DNA of 64,000 bases from Lachnospiraceae bacterium C7 (GTDB lineage: Bacteria; Bacillota; Clostridia; Lachnospirales; Lachnospiraceae), in assembly GCA_900113385.1 (NCBI GenBank), contig FOPE01000010.1, forward strand, positions 1 to 64,000, written 5' to 3'. Shown one piece after another: positions 46,393-55,279 of the stretch (position 1 is its first letter; every line of letters begins with the position of its first letter). The position numbers were made by a program, and so were the translations under genes. The notes under the pieces were generated by a model. The model worked only from the letters and a program-made list of their open reading frames with translations, was not told where the DNA came from and did no database searches.

Positions 46393-47793
46393 TTATTCAT
46401 ATAATTTCTTATATGCTTCTATCATTTTCGGATGACGATAATATAAATCAACACGACGCTGACCTATTTCACCCATTTCAAGACGTAACTTTCTGCTCTT
46501 ACACATCTTAAGCATAGCCGCAGCAAGTGCTTCTCTTTGCATAGGAGGTGCTAGGTATCCTGCAATTCCTAAATCATCTCCTGGTGCACCTTCTAGCAAC
46601 TCTCTACAACAACCAACTTCGGTAGTAACTGCTGGTCTTCTAGCCGCCATAGACTCTAATACAGAAAGTGGCTGTCCTTCAGAAATACTTGTTAAAATTG
46701 TAAAATCGAGCTGTTCCATATATTTAACAACATTAACCTGACCTGGGAATAAAATGTCCTCTCCCTCTACTAGACCAAGTTTTTTAATAATGTCATGACA
46801 TTCTTCGTTATACTCTTCATCATCAATACCACCTAAAATATGTAAACGCACATTTGGCATATTGTGTGTAAGCTCACTGAATGCATAAATCATAGTTTTT
46901 ACATCCTTGATTGGAGCCATTCGAATAACAGCTCCAATATCAATAATACCATTTTCTACTTTCAAAGGAATATCCTTAAATCTGTCATATTGGATACCAT
47001 TTGAAATAACTATACATGAATCAGGATCAGCACCTAACTCAATCTGAGTTAATCTAGCATTTGTAAATAAGCTTGTAACGTACTTAGCACGTTTATATAC
47101 AGCATCTGATAACATATAAAAGAATCTAATCCATTGCTTTTTGAATGTTGGTTGAACCCATTCTGCACTAATGATTTCTTCTTCTCTTTCTCTTGAATAA
47201 ATACCATGTTCAGATAAAATAAGTGGTTTATTGTATTTATAATGTCCTAAAACACCAAGTAATCCACCATATCCTGTACAAATTGTATGGTAAATATCAG
47301 CCTTAGGCACTTCTGTTCCAAGTAAGTAAAAAATTGGAATCATCATTGATCTAATTGTATGGAATGTATCAGCAAAAGCAACATAAGGATATTTTTCCTT
47401 GCATAATTCTGTCAAAATATCAAGGAAAGCTTCGCTCATAAGGAAATCGCCAGGTTTAATTTTTAAATCCTGGAACAAATAGCAAAGTTCTTCCCACTTA
47501 GGTTGACCACATTCCATCAATTGAGCAATTGCCTCTTTTTGCTTTTCGTCAAATTCGTAATTAGTGTCATGACCTGCCTCAATTTTTAAGGCATCATCCA
47601 AAAATACTTCATGTACTTCTGTAACATTTTTGGCTAATTCATATTTATAAACGCCTCTATTTTTTGATTTAGCTCCAATTACCCATAAAACGAATTCAAC
47701 GTCTGGCATAGCTTTAATGTAGTTGTTCATCCAAGATGAAACACCACCATTTGTGTAAGGGTAACTACCCTCTAATATTAGACATACTCTCAT
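46393..47793 (-). CDS. pelF: PelF-type glycosyltransferase
   Basis: 466 residues, GT-B fold, GT4 family. The N-terminus VCLILEGSYPYTNGGVSSWM is the characteristic PelF start, and the C-terminal EGQPLSVLESMAARRPAV is the nucleotide-sugar site. It polymerises the Pel backbone from a UDP-sugar in the cytoplasm. The start overlaps the stop of the preceding DUF2194 gene by one base (TAATG). Confidence 0.94.
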   Translation of the reverse strand: MRVCLILEGSYPYTNGGVSSWMNNYIKAMPDVEFVLWVIGAKSKNRGVYKYELAKNVTEVHEVFLDDALKIEAGHDTNYEFDEKQKEAIAQLMECGQPKWEELCYLFQDLKIKPGDFLMSEAFLDILTELCKEKYPYVAFADTFHTIRSMMIPIFYLLGTEVPKADIYHTICTGYGGLLGVLGHYKYNKPLILSEHGIYSREREEEIISAEWVQPTFKKQWIRFFYMLSDAVYKRAKYVTSLFTNARLTQIELGADPDSCIVISNGIQYDRFKDIPLKVENGIIDIGAVIRMAPIKDVKTMIYAFSELTHNMPNVRLHILGGIDDEEYNEECHDIIKKLGLVEGEDILFPGQVNVVKYMEQLDFTILTSISEGQPLSVLESMAARRPAVTTEVGCCRELLEGAPGDDLGIAGYLAPPMQREALAAAMLKMCKSRKLRLEMGEIGQRRVDLYYRHPKMIEAYKKLYE

Positions 47794-49613
47794 TATTTAG
47801 CCCCCATTCGTTTCATAGTAACCTTACTCTTATTAACCTTCATAAGATATAAATTTCCAGTTAATTTTTCAAGAGTTGCACCTTTAATATTAGATACATC
47901 TCCATTGTTAATTCTTACGAAACAATAAGCGCTATCTTCGAGACCTTTAACTTTAATATTAACGTCATCTTTTGTAACTGTTGTATTTAATGAAATTTGA
48001 CAATATCTCTGAACAGCTCCACCCATTTCAGTGCCAGTAAGTTGTCTAAGTTTAGGAGCCGAAGTATTCATCCAATCAAGATAATTATCAAAATTTCCTT
48101 TTAATTTTTTCCATCCAATGTCTGCACCCCGGTCTACATCAAGCAAATCGTCTGGATGCATAAAGTGAGAATTGACATAGTGGAAATTCATCTCTGAAAA
48201 AGCAGAGAATCTCATATAATCGTCCAAAATACAACTTGAAATAATGCGTGGTGTTTCAATTACACCATCTTTTCCAATCTCAAATTCTTGGCAATATACA
48301 TCACCACCAGGGAAGTAAGTACTTGCAATAGTATTAATATCCTTATCTTCACCTAAAAGTTTTCTACCTTCTTTAGATAAAACATTTGAAGGTGGCACAT
48401 ATGTGCTAAACTTTGAATCTGGGAATAAGCTCTTGCCGAATTTCTTAACTATATCAATTGATTTTTTCATTTCAGCATAGTTTTCCCACTTGTTGTATTT
48501 TTCAACTTTATAAGCATAATTTGTTAAGCAAAGTGGCTGATGATTGTATCCGTGAACGCCAATCTCTCCACCTTCTTTAAGCAATTTATTACCAAAATAG
48601 TAATATGTTGATGTATCTTTGTTTGTAGGTAACTTACCATGTGTTATATCATTATATGATTCAATAATAAGTCCTGTATAGACCATTCCATGTTCTTTTG
48701 CTAATTTCAACAAATCAGGCCACCAAACTGTAGAATAAAATGTTGCAATATCCATTTGGTAATCTCTTCTGATATATTTACCATCTCCTAATGGTGTTGG
48801 AGAAGGAAAATCATCTAGATAAAATGATGAACCATTAATAACAGGATATACACAAATATCTTCTAATAAAGAATAAGCTGAAGAAATAATACCTCTGTAT
48901 GCTTTTGATGCATAACCAAAGTTACATACAACAATCTTACCTTCACCTAAATTTTTGGTCCAAATAACTGGAGCAGTTCCATCTCCACTTGTAGCGTAAA
49001 CCTCTGCAGAATCGTCAAGTTTAACGTTCATACAAGATTCATAGGCATCTTCAATAGGATATGTCTTTTGCGCACCAATCATAAAACCTTCTTTAGCTTT
49101 AAAACTATCAAGGCAGTAGAAAGATTGTGCAATGCTCTTAATACCTAATTGTTCTTGGAACTCCTCATAAACCGGTGTTTTAAATATAGGTGTAGCCTGC
49201 ATTAATTTACCACCGTTTGCAGTCCAATCAAAAATAGCTTTAACATTATCATGACCCAAATCATCATAGTTTTTTACGTTCATAACGATTATTTTATACT
49301 TTGATAAATCAGGCATCTTGCTTTTAGCTATATCATATGTTTCGTATGGTATACGCATATCCTGGAAAATATGTGGAAATTGCTCATTTAAATCAGCACA
49401 GTTTTTATCAGTACCATCTGTGATATAAAGGCATTCCTTATTACCAATAGAAATTTTATTTCTTACTTGTGATGTCTTAAGGATTGGTTCTCTAGTAGAT
49501 TTAGTTGTATATTGAATTCCATTTCTCTCTACTATTAATAAAGCGAAAATCAATAAGAATCCAACAAACACCTTTTTAACATCAATAAATTTAGTCTTTT
49601 TTTGTTTCTTCAT
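47793..49613 (-). CDS. DUF2194 protein with deacetylase-like domain (PelA position)
   Basis: 606 residues. One N-terminal membrane anchor (about residues 12-28), then a Rossmann/amidotransferase-like segment (60-250), then a polysaccharide-deacetylase-like domain: D267-D268 in SFYLDDFPSP and the H354-x3-H358 pair in GVHGYNHQP. This fits metal-dependent deacetylation of the Pel polymer outside the cell, as the deacetylase part of PelA does. The hydrolase domain of classical PelA is not visible. I start at the ATG at 49613, seven bases after AAGGAG; the frame extends to 49658. Confidence 0.8.
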   Translation of the reverse strand: MKKQKKTKFIDVKKVFVGFLLIFALLIVERNGIQYTTKSTREPILKTSQVRNKISIGNKECLYITDGTDKNCADLNEQFPHIFQDMRIPYETYDIAKSKMPDLSKYKIIVMNVKNYDDLGHDNVKAIFDWTANGGKLMQATPIFKTPVYEEFQEQLGIKSIAQSFYCLDSFKAKEGFMIGAQKTYPIEDAYESCMNVKLDDSAEVYATSGDGTAPVIWTKNLGEGKIVVCNFGYASKAYRGIISSAYSLLEDICVYPVINGSSFYLDDFPSPTPLGDGKYIRRDYQMDIATFYSTVWWPDLLKLAKEHGMVYTGLIIESYNDITHGKLPTNKDTSTYYYFGNKLLKEGGEIGVHGYNHQPLCLTNYAYKVEKYNKWENYAEMKKSIDIVKKFGKSLFPDSKFSTYVPPSNVLSKEGRKLLGEDKDINTIASTYFPGGDVYCQEFEIGKDGVIETPRIISSCILDDYMRFSAFSEMNFHYVNSHFMHPDDLLDVDRGADIGWKKLKGNFDNYLDWMNTSAPKLRQLTGTEMGGAVQRYCQISLNTTVTKDDVNIKVKGLEDSAYCFVRINNGDVSNIKGATLEKLTGNLYLMKVNKSKVTMKRMGAK

Positions 49614-49641
49614 TAATAATCTCCTTGCTAAAAAACGGAAG

Positions 49642-50514
49642 TTATTCCCAGAATGCAATTACATCCTGTAATTTCTTTGATTTGTAGAAATTTCCATTTT
49701 TAATTCTTGCAATTAACTTATGTAAATTTTTACCCATTCCAAGGTCATAGTAGTAACGAATCCGAAGTAACCATGTACTTTCTGAGTCAGGCCATGCTTC
49801 TTCCATCATCCCTATAACATTTTCAGCAAAGTCGTAGTTGCCAACATTCATGTAGTTATTGGCTAATTTCACGTAGTCTTCAAGTTCATTTGCAAAGTTA
49901 ATTCGTTCTGCTAGTAATTGGAAATATGTCTCTTCTTGAATCTTTAACATGCTTCCTTGTAAAATACCACTATTAAGATAACGTTCAAGTACATCAATGT
50001 ACTCATCAAGTTTTTCTTTATTATGTGGATGACGTTTATAGTCTTCCGCACAATGTTGAAGTTTATCTTCATAATCTTTAGTGATTTGAATAGTTGCAGT
50101 TGTTGCATAATGCACAACCTCAACGTCATCATTCATACGTGCCTTATTAATCAATGAAGCGTAATCTTTTGAATCATCCATTAAAACGTCCATCATAACA
50201 CTTCTTCTAAGACGTCTATCATCCATAATTAATGCATCCTCAAGTGGAATTGCATTTTCAGCATCTGCTTTTTTAAGAGATACTGCTTTAGAAATTGATG
50301 CTTCAACCATCGCTTCCGTATCTTTTGCTTTATTACCGCTAAGTTTATGTGTTAATTCGTAGTGCACTAGTAATGCCCCAATCATACCTGCAAAAGGTAC
50401 AAACATAACAATCATAAGCATTAAACGGCTAACTTTTAATACATCTTTATAACTTAAAATAAAGAATATAACCATACAAATCATATGTACGATTAGCAAA
50501 ATTAATGCTCCCAT
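49642..50514 (-). CDS. pelE: PelE-like membrane protein
   Basis: 290 residues. Two N-terminal membrane helices (about 1-20 and 28-52), then a helical region with TPR-like repeats (about 150-285, including NYDFAENVIGMMEEAWPDSESTWLLRIRYY). This matches PelE in layout and gene position. It probably scaffolds PelD, PelF and PelG. It starts six bases after the PelD stop, with AGGAG overlapping the end of that gene. Sequence identity to known PelE is not evident by eye, so the symbol rests on architecture and context. Confidence 0.72.
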   Translation of the reverse strand: MGALILLIVHMICMVIFFILSYKDVLKVSRLMLMIVMFVPFAGMIGALLVHYELTHKLSGNKAKDTEAMVEASISKAVSLKKADAENAIPLEDALIMDDRRLRRSVMMDVLMDDSKDYASLINKARMNDDVEVVHYATTATIQITKDYEDKLQHCAEDYKRHPHNKEKLDEYIDVLERYLNSGILQGSMLKIQEETYFQLLAERINFANELEDYVKLANNYMNVGNYDFAENVIGMMEEAWPDSESTWLLRIRYYYDLGMGKNLHKLIARIKNGNFYKSKKLQDVIAFWE

Positions 50515-50520
50515 TTATTA

Positions 50521-52635
50521 TTACTCTCCTATCTCATTCACAACCCTACACTCTAAGCCAGTGCGGCCAAGTCTATCTAAAACAATTGGTATAGTATTGT
50601 GATCAACTTGAGCTGCTAAAATATATACATTTCCATCAGCTCCAAGACCTACTATATCATTACTTCTTGAATTTTTTCCAAGAATTGAATCAATCTGTTC
50701 AATTGTTAAGTCATTTCGTTTAATTTGAATAAGTCTAAAATGTGTTAAATGTCTATCAACCATGTCACGCTGAATCTGTAATTGTTCAGCAAAATAATTA
50801 ACTTTAAGGATAGATGTTTTATCTACGTACACTTCAGATCTATTAGCTTTTTGGTACTGCCATGCCTGTACTAAGAAGTTTTCAACTAAACCTCTTAAAA
50901 TACGAATAAGGTTGGCGTAGTACGCACTCATATGAACATATGAAGTCTGATAAATAGCAATTAACATAACATATGAACCATTTTCTTTGACACCTGTCAT
51001 ATAAACTGGATAGCCAGGTTCAACTTTTTTGTTAATCCAAACCTCTGATTCATCAATTTCAGCCATGATATTTTTGTAGTCTGAAAGTTCAATTGATTTC
51101 TTAACTTTATTTCTAATACCTTGAGATGCAACCTCAAGTCTAGCAAATCTAGCTTCAGGATCTTGAATCGAGAAGATTGCTATACTCTTTGTACCAAGTA
51201 CATCTTCCATAACTGGAATTGACTCAGCGTAAATTCTCTCAGGTACTGTATCACTTAATTTCTTAACAACATCAAAGATTCGTCCAAAACCATCTCGACT
51301 TTCAATTAAGTCTTGACGGTATTCGTTTTTATAAGACATTGCTTCATCATAAAGTTCAGTAACAAAAGAGTTTCTGTCATTTAAATTTTTGATTTCAGTT
51401 TTTGAAAATTCAATCTCTTCTTCACTTTTTTGTTTGACGTATCCGCATACGCCTGCAGCAACAAAAAGTAATAAGAAAGGCAACCAATTACTTGGCTCGT
51501 AAAGTAAAAGTTCCCATGATGTTCCTTCTTTAGTAAATGCAACAGCTAACGAAATTGTTTCGATTATTGCAGCTATAAAACCGAAAAAGCTTCCATACAC
51601 TGTAGCAATAAGAACTACAAATAAAAGTCTAAAATCGACTAATCTAAATTGAGCTGAAACATTGTATAACTGGTTAAGACCTTCTACAATAATAGCTCCG
51701 ATACCGATTTCAACACCATTTGCAATTGGATTATGAGATCTTATTTTTTCAAGAATAATATCATAAATTTTCTTCTTGTTTTGGCGACTAGATTCCCATA
51801 AAGAGACATAATTGTCAAAATTACGGATTAAGCCGTATTTTGCTGACCATTCGTACTCTTCGAGAGCTAAGTCATTGCCCAAATCCAATTCATCTTCTCT
51901 AGCGTTTTCATTAAACACTATATCCACATCTTTGAAATAATCCATCATTCTTACCTTATAGTCGTGGTAAGTTTGTTTTTTGTAAGGACGAAGATTGTAA
52001 TAACTAATAGATTCATCTTCATGCCAATTATCAAATACTCGATAAATAAATGTGGTAAGATCTCTCATATCAATGAAATTAGGCACATTATTTTCTGCAA
52101 ATGGTAACTCGATCTTTTCGTTTGCAGAGGCCTTTTCAAAATTCCTATGAGAAAAATCATTTGGATTGTCAGGTTGAATAATGTAAGGTGATCTAACAAT
52201 TTTAATACTTAAGAACTCATTTTCAGCATAGTGGCGACAAATTTCTTCCGCTGATTTTTGCATTAATCCAGCAGTTTTGTCGTTAACTTTACAAGAATCT
52301 TGTGAAGTTATGTATACAAACTGTTCTACCTTATTCTTTCGACAATACTCCAAAATTAAATGGATCTTTTCAAGTTCATTTTGTGAAGTAGCTTGGTAAT
52401 TAAGATAATCTGAAAAATAAATAATACTGCCAACACTATGTGCGTCAAAGATTTTCTTGAATTTCTTATCAGTAATATCAGTCGAATACCACTTAATGTG
52501 TCCTTTCTTTTTTTTAGTTGGACATTTTTCGCTGCAAACAACAACATGCTTATCGAGCAACATATTGCGAATGTCAAGCGCTTTTAAATACTGCACATTG
52601 CCAACTATCAATGTGTCCATTTGAATTGCTTCCAT
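50521..52635 (-). CDS. pelD: PelD-like c-di-GMP receptor fused to an SDR-like domain
   Basis: 704 residues. Residues 1-290 resemble an extended SDR/NAD-dependent epimerase, but the nucleotide-binding glycines are poor (VGNVQYL) and the catalytic YxxxK is replaced (GLMQK near 123-127). About four membrane helices follow (310-405), then a coiled segment, a GAF-like domain (about 440-590) and a degenerate GGDEF domain (600-704). In the last, R657-S-N-D660 is an RxxD motif just before LGADG, the remnant of GGDEF. In Pseudomonas PelD this site binds c-di-GMP and turns on polymer synthesis. It is the first gene of the operon, behind a G-rich ribosome site. Confidence 0.85.
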   Translation of the reverse strand: MEAIQMDTLIVGNVQYLKALDIRNMLLDKHVVVCSEKCPTKKKKGHIKWYSTDITDKKFKKIFDAHSVGSIIYFSDYLNYQATSQNELEKIHLILEYCRKNKVEQFVYITSQDSCKVNDKTAGLMQKSAEEICRHYAENEFLSIKIVRSPYIIQPDNPNDFSHRNFEKASANEKIELPFAENNVPNFIDMRDLTTFIYRVFDNWHEDESISYYNLRPYKKQTYHDYKVRMMDYFKDVDIVFNENAREDELDLGNDLALEEYEWSAKYGLIRNFDNYVSLWESSRQNKKKIYDIILEKIRSHNPIANGVEIGIGAIIVEGLNQLYNVSAQFRLVDFRLLFVVLIATVYGSFFGFIAAIIETISLAVAFTKEGTSWELLLYEPSNWLPFLLLFVAAGVCGYVKQKSEEEIEFSKTEIKNLNDRNSFVTELYDEAMSYKNEYRQDLIESRDGFGRIFDVVKKLSDTVPERIYAESIPVMEDVLGTKSIAIFSIQDPEARFARLEVASQGIRNKVKKSIELSDYKNIMAEIDESEVWINKKVEPGYPVYMTGVKENGSYVMLIAIYQTSYVHMSAYYANLIRILRGLVENFLVQAWQYQKANRSEVYVDKTSILKVNYFAEQLQIQRDMVDRHLTHFRLIQIKRNDLTIEQIDSILGKNSRSNDIVGLGADGNVYILAAQVDHNTIPIVLDRLGRTGLECRVVNEIGE

Positions 52636-52669
52636 GCGATTTCCCCTATCTTTAATCGTAATCCATTAT

Positions 52670-52678
52670 ATTATACCA
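52670..52678 (-). promoter_or_regulatory. Extended -10 promoter of the pel operon
   Basis: On the minus strand TGGTATAAT gives a perfect -10 box with the TG extension. No good -35 box lies 16-18 bases upstream, so an activator may help. The expected leader is about 28 bases. Confidence 0.6.
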
Positions 52679-52717
52679 TGATAATTTTATTTTGAATCAC
52701 TAAATTTTTAAAAAAAA

Positions 52718-52723
52718 TTGACA
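52718..52723 (+). promoter_or_regulatory. Possible -35 box of the ttcA-like gene
   Basis: A perfect TTGACA is present, but the hexamer about 18 bases downstream (TGCTAT) is weak. The promoter is a guess. The remaining leader to 52892 shows no known riboswitch. Confidence 0.3.
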
Positions 52724-52892
52724 TTTTTTGCAATTTTTTTGTGCTATTTGAGCAAAAGAAAGTGTTACTTCTTATTTTGTAATCATGTTTATTAGTATTT
52801 CGTGAAAAAATATGATAAAGTTATAGATATTCCACGGTGCCAATAAGGTTACCAAATTTGTCATAACGCGACATTTAAAAAATGGAGGAAAA

Positions 52893-53618
52893 ATGAAATT
52901 ACAATTACTTTATAGCCACGTTCGAAAGGCTCTTGATGATTATTCTATGATAAATGAAGGAGACAAAATTGCAGTAGGCATATCTGGCGGCAAAGATTCG
53001 CTTACACTTTTATATGCTTTAGCTGGACTTCGCCGTTTCTATCCTAAGCACTTTGAAATAGTTGCAATAACAGTAGATTTAGGATACGACGAAACAGATT
53101 TTACAGAAATCGTTGCCTTATGTAAAGAACTTAACGTTGAGTATAAACGCATTGAAACCCAAATCAAAGATATTTTATTTAAGGATGGCGAAGAAAACAT
53201 TTCCTGCTCACTTTGTGCGCGATTAAGAAAAGGTGCCTTAAATGAGTATGCTGTACAATTAGGATATAATAAAGTGGCTTATGCCCACCATATGGATGAT
53301 GTTATAGAAACCACTATGATGTCTCAAATTTTTGAAGGTCACTACTACTGCTTTCCACCTGTAACATATCTAGACAAAATGGATATTACAGTTATCAGAC
53401 CTCTTATTTACGTAACAGAAGCCGAAGTAAAAGGTTTTAAAAACAAATATAATTTGCCAATAGTTGAGAATCCATGTCCAAAGGATGGCCACACCAAACG
53501 TGCGTACGTCAAAAATTTAATTGCTCAGATTCAAAAGGAAAATCCAAAAGCTAAACGTTGCCTTTTTAAAGCACTTTTATCTTCCACTGTAGAAGGCTGG
53601 AACACAGAACTTTTGTAG
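52893..53618 (+). CDS. TtcA-like tRNA thiolation ATPase
   Basis: 241 residues. PP-loop SGGKDSLTLL near residue 30, a CxxC pair (SCSLCARLRKGAL near 110) and HHMDDVIETTMM near 130; a further cysteine motif is NPCPKD near 190. This pattern is typical of TtcA/TtuA proteins that hold a 4Fe-4S cluster and add sulfur to tRNA (for example 2-thiocytidine 32). ATGGAGG precedes the ATG. It is divergent from the pel operon and apparently monocistronic. Confidence 0.85.
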   Translation: MKLQLLYSHVRKALDDYSMINEGDKIAVGISGGKDSLTLLYALAGLRRFYPKHFEIVAITVDLGYDETDFTEIVALCKELNVEYKRIETQIKDILFKDGEENISCSLCARLRKGALNEYAVQLGYNKVAYAHHMDDVIETTMMSQIFEGHYYCFPPVTYLDKMDITVIRPLIYVTEAEVKGFKNKYNLPIVENPCPKDGHTKRAYVKNLIAQIQKENPKAKRCLFKALLSSTVEGWNTELL

Positions 53619-53652
53619 AAAAAGCAAAAAAATAATAATTAATATTCCCCTC

Positions 53653-53681
53653 TTGAAAAACATTAGTTCGTATGATATAAT
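53653..53681 (+). promoter_or_regulatory. Sigma-A promoter of the tyrosine recombinase gene
   Basis: TTGAAA at 53653-53658 and a perfect TATAAT at 53676-53681 are spaced by 17 bases, giving a leader of about 60 bases. Confidence 0.75.
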
Positions 53682-53750
53682 TTGATAGAACATGTATTCA
53701 TTAATTAAGAATGTATGTAATATTATTTTGCGATTAAGGAGGAAAAAGTC

Positions 53751-54803
53751 GTGTCAGATCGCGCATATTATGAAGACATTAATATAAAAAATGAGGTAAA
53801 GTTGCGCCAGCTTATCAGTAAACTGCCACGTTACAGCAATCAGTTTTTTATTGGTATTGAGCCAACTACATCTTCTAGAACAAGAATTGCCTACGCTTAT
53901 GACTTAGGTTGTTTTTTTGACTATATTCACGAACATATTCCTCAATTTCAGGAGATGGATATTGTTGATTATCCAGTTGAATTTTTAGATGATATTACTC
54001 CTTTAGAGATAGAAGCATATTTAAATTATTTAAAGTACTATATTAAAGACGGTGTTTCTCATACTAATGATTCACGAGGCGTTAAGCGTAAACTTGCTGC
54101 TCTTCGCTCCTTTTATAGATATTTCTTTAGAAAAGATATGATAGATAAGAATCCTACTGTAAAGGTATCTATGCCTAAGATTCATGATAAGAATATTGTT
54201 CGATTAGATGTTGATGAAGTAGTTCAATTGCTTGATCAAGTAGAGTCTGGAGATAGATTAACTGATCGCCAGAAAAAATATCATGAACGTACTAGAATTC
54301 GAGATTTAGCTATTTTAACTCTTCTGCTTGGTACAGGTATACGTGTTTCTGAGTGTGTTGGATTAGATATTCACGATATAGATTTTAAAAATAATGGTAT
54401 TAAGATTCATCGAAAAGGTGGTACAGAAGTTATGGTATACTTTAGCGATGAAGTTAGAGAGGCTATAGATGATTATCTAGATGAGCGTAGAACTATAGAG
54501 GCAAAAGAAGGTAGTACAGAAGCTCTGTTCTTATCTATGCAGAACAAACGTATTAGCGTGCGAGCTGTAGAGAATTTAGTTAAAAAATATTCTAGACTAG
54601 TCACAGGAGTTAAAAATATTACACCTCATAAATTAAGGAGTACATACGGTACTAATCTTTATCGTGAAACAGGTGATATTTATCTTGTTGCAGATGTTCT
54701 AGGGCATCAAGATGTTAATACTACTAGACGTCACTACGCTGCTATTGATGAAGATAGACGTAAACTTGCTGCTAAGTTCGTACACTTACGTAGAGAAGAT
54801 TAA
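53751..54803 (+). CDS. XerS-like tyrosine recombinase
   Basis: 350 residues. N-terminal SAM-like core-binding domain (about 28-135) and a C-terminal catalytic domain with the full residue set: R198 (GTGIRVSE), K222, H293 and R296 (TPHKLRSTYG), H319 (LGHQ), and Y329 (RRHYA). The length and N-terminal region resemble XerS, the single recombinase used for chromosome dimer resolution in some Firmicutes, more than XerC/XerD. No phage or integron genes are nearby, so a housekeeping role is likely. The start is a GTG directly after AAGGAGG. Confidence 0.85.
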   Translation: MSDRAYYEDINIKNEVKLRQLISKLPRYSNQFFIGIEPTTSSRTRIAYAYDLGCFFDYIHEHIPQFQEMDIVDYPVEFLDDITPLEIEAYLNYLKYYIKDGVSHTNDSRGVKRKLAALRSFYRYFFRKDMIDKNPTVKVSMPKIHDKNIVRLDVDEVVQLLDQVESGDRLTDRQKKYHERTRIRDLAILTLLLGTGIRVSECVGLDIHDIDFKNNGIKIHRKGGTEVMVYFSDEVREAIDDYLDERRTIEAKEGSTEALFLSMQNKRISVRAVENLVKKYSRLVTGVKNITPHKLRSTYGTNLYRETGDIYLVADVLGHQDVNTTRRHYAAIDEDRRKLAAKFVHLRRED

Positions 54804-54855
54804 GATACGTAGGAATTATTAAAACATATAGAAATGATTAAAATACATAAAAAAA

Positions 54856-54907
54856 TAAAAGAGACTACCCTAGTCTTTATAACCAGGTAGTCTCTTAATT
54901 TTTTGGG
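54856..54907 (+). terminator. Terminator of the recombinase gene
   Basis: AAGAGACTACC (54859-54869) pairs with GGTAGTCTCTT (54887-54897), followed by AATTTTTT. Confidence 0.85.
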
Positions 54908-54952
54908 TTGCTAAACTGTATCTGTTAAAATACATTAATCAAAATACTTTTA

Positions 54953-55054
54953 TTAAGCTGCTTTTTCTTTCTTTTTCCAGAATTTGCTAACAAAAACACA
55001 AGCGAAAAAGCCACATGCTGCTAGAAATACTAAAATTTTTTTAATTTTTTTCAT
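54953..55054 (-). CDS. 33-residue single-helix membrane peptide
   Basis: A short gene too small for most ORF cut-offs. An excellent AGGAGG site lies nine bases before the ATG. The peptide has a basic start (MKKIKKI), a hydrophobic stretch LVFLAACGFFACVFV, then SKFW and a lysine-rich end. A membrane-spanning small protein is the natural reading. It has no recognised relatives. It lies between the recombinase terminator and the MEMO/AMMECR1 gene, and could be translated from a transcript starting in the AT-rich region upstream. Confidence 0.6.
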   Translation of the reverse strand: MKKIKKILVFLAACGFFACVFVSKFWKKKEKAA

Positions 55055-55085
55055 AAGGTTTATCCTCCTAATAATTTATTTTATT

Positions 55086-55127
55086 TTAATTGCTTTATTT
55101 AATTGCTTTATTTAATTGTTTTATTTA
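55086..55127. repeat. 13-bp tandem repeat
   Basis: AATTGCTTTATTT occurs three times in a row (the third has one change) in the AT-rich spacer upstream of the 33-residue gene. The rest of the spacer, 55128-55279, is AT-rich and shows no gene or clear terminator. Confidence 0.7.
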
Positions 55128-55279
55128 AATCAATTTATATTTTTAAATAAATATATATGATTTTGTAAATGCTATCGTTCTCTTATTACGCCTATCCCCT
55201 ATATATATGTCGAATATTTCAAAGCAATTGCTTAACATATAAGTATTTTATTTTTAAATGCATTTTACATTATTTCAAA

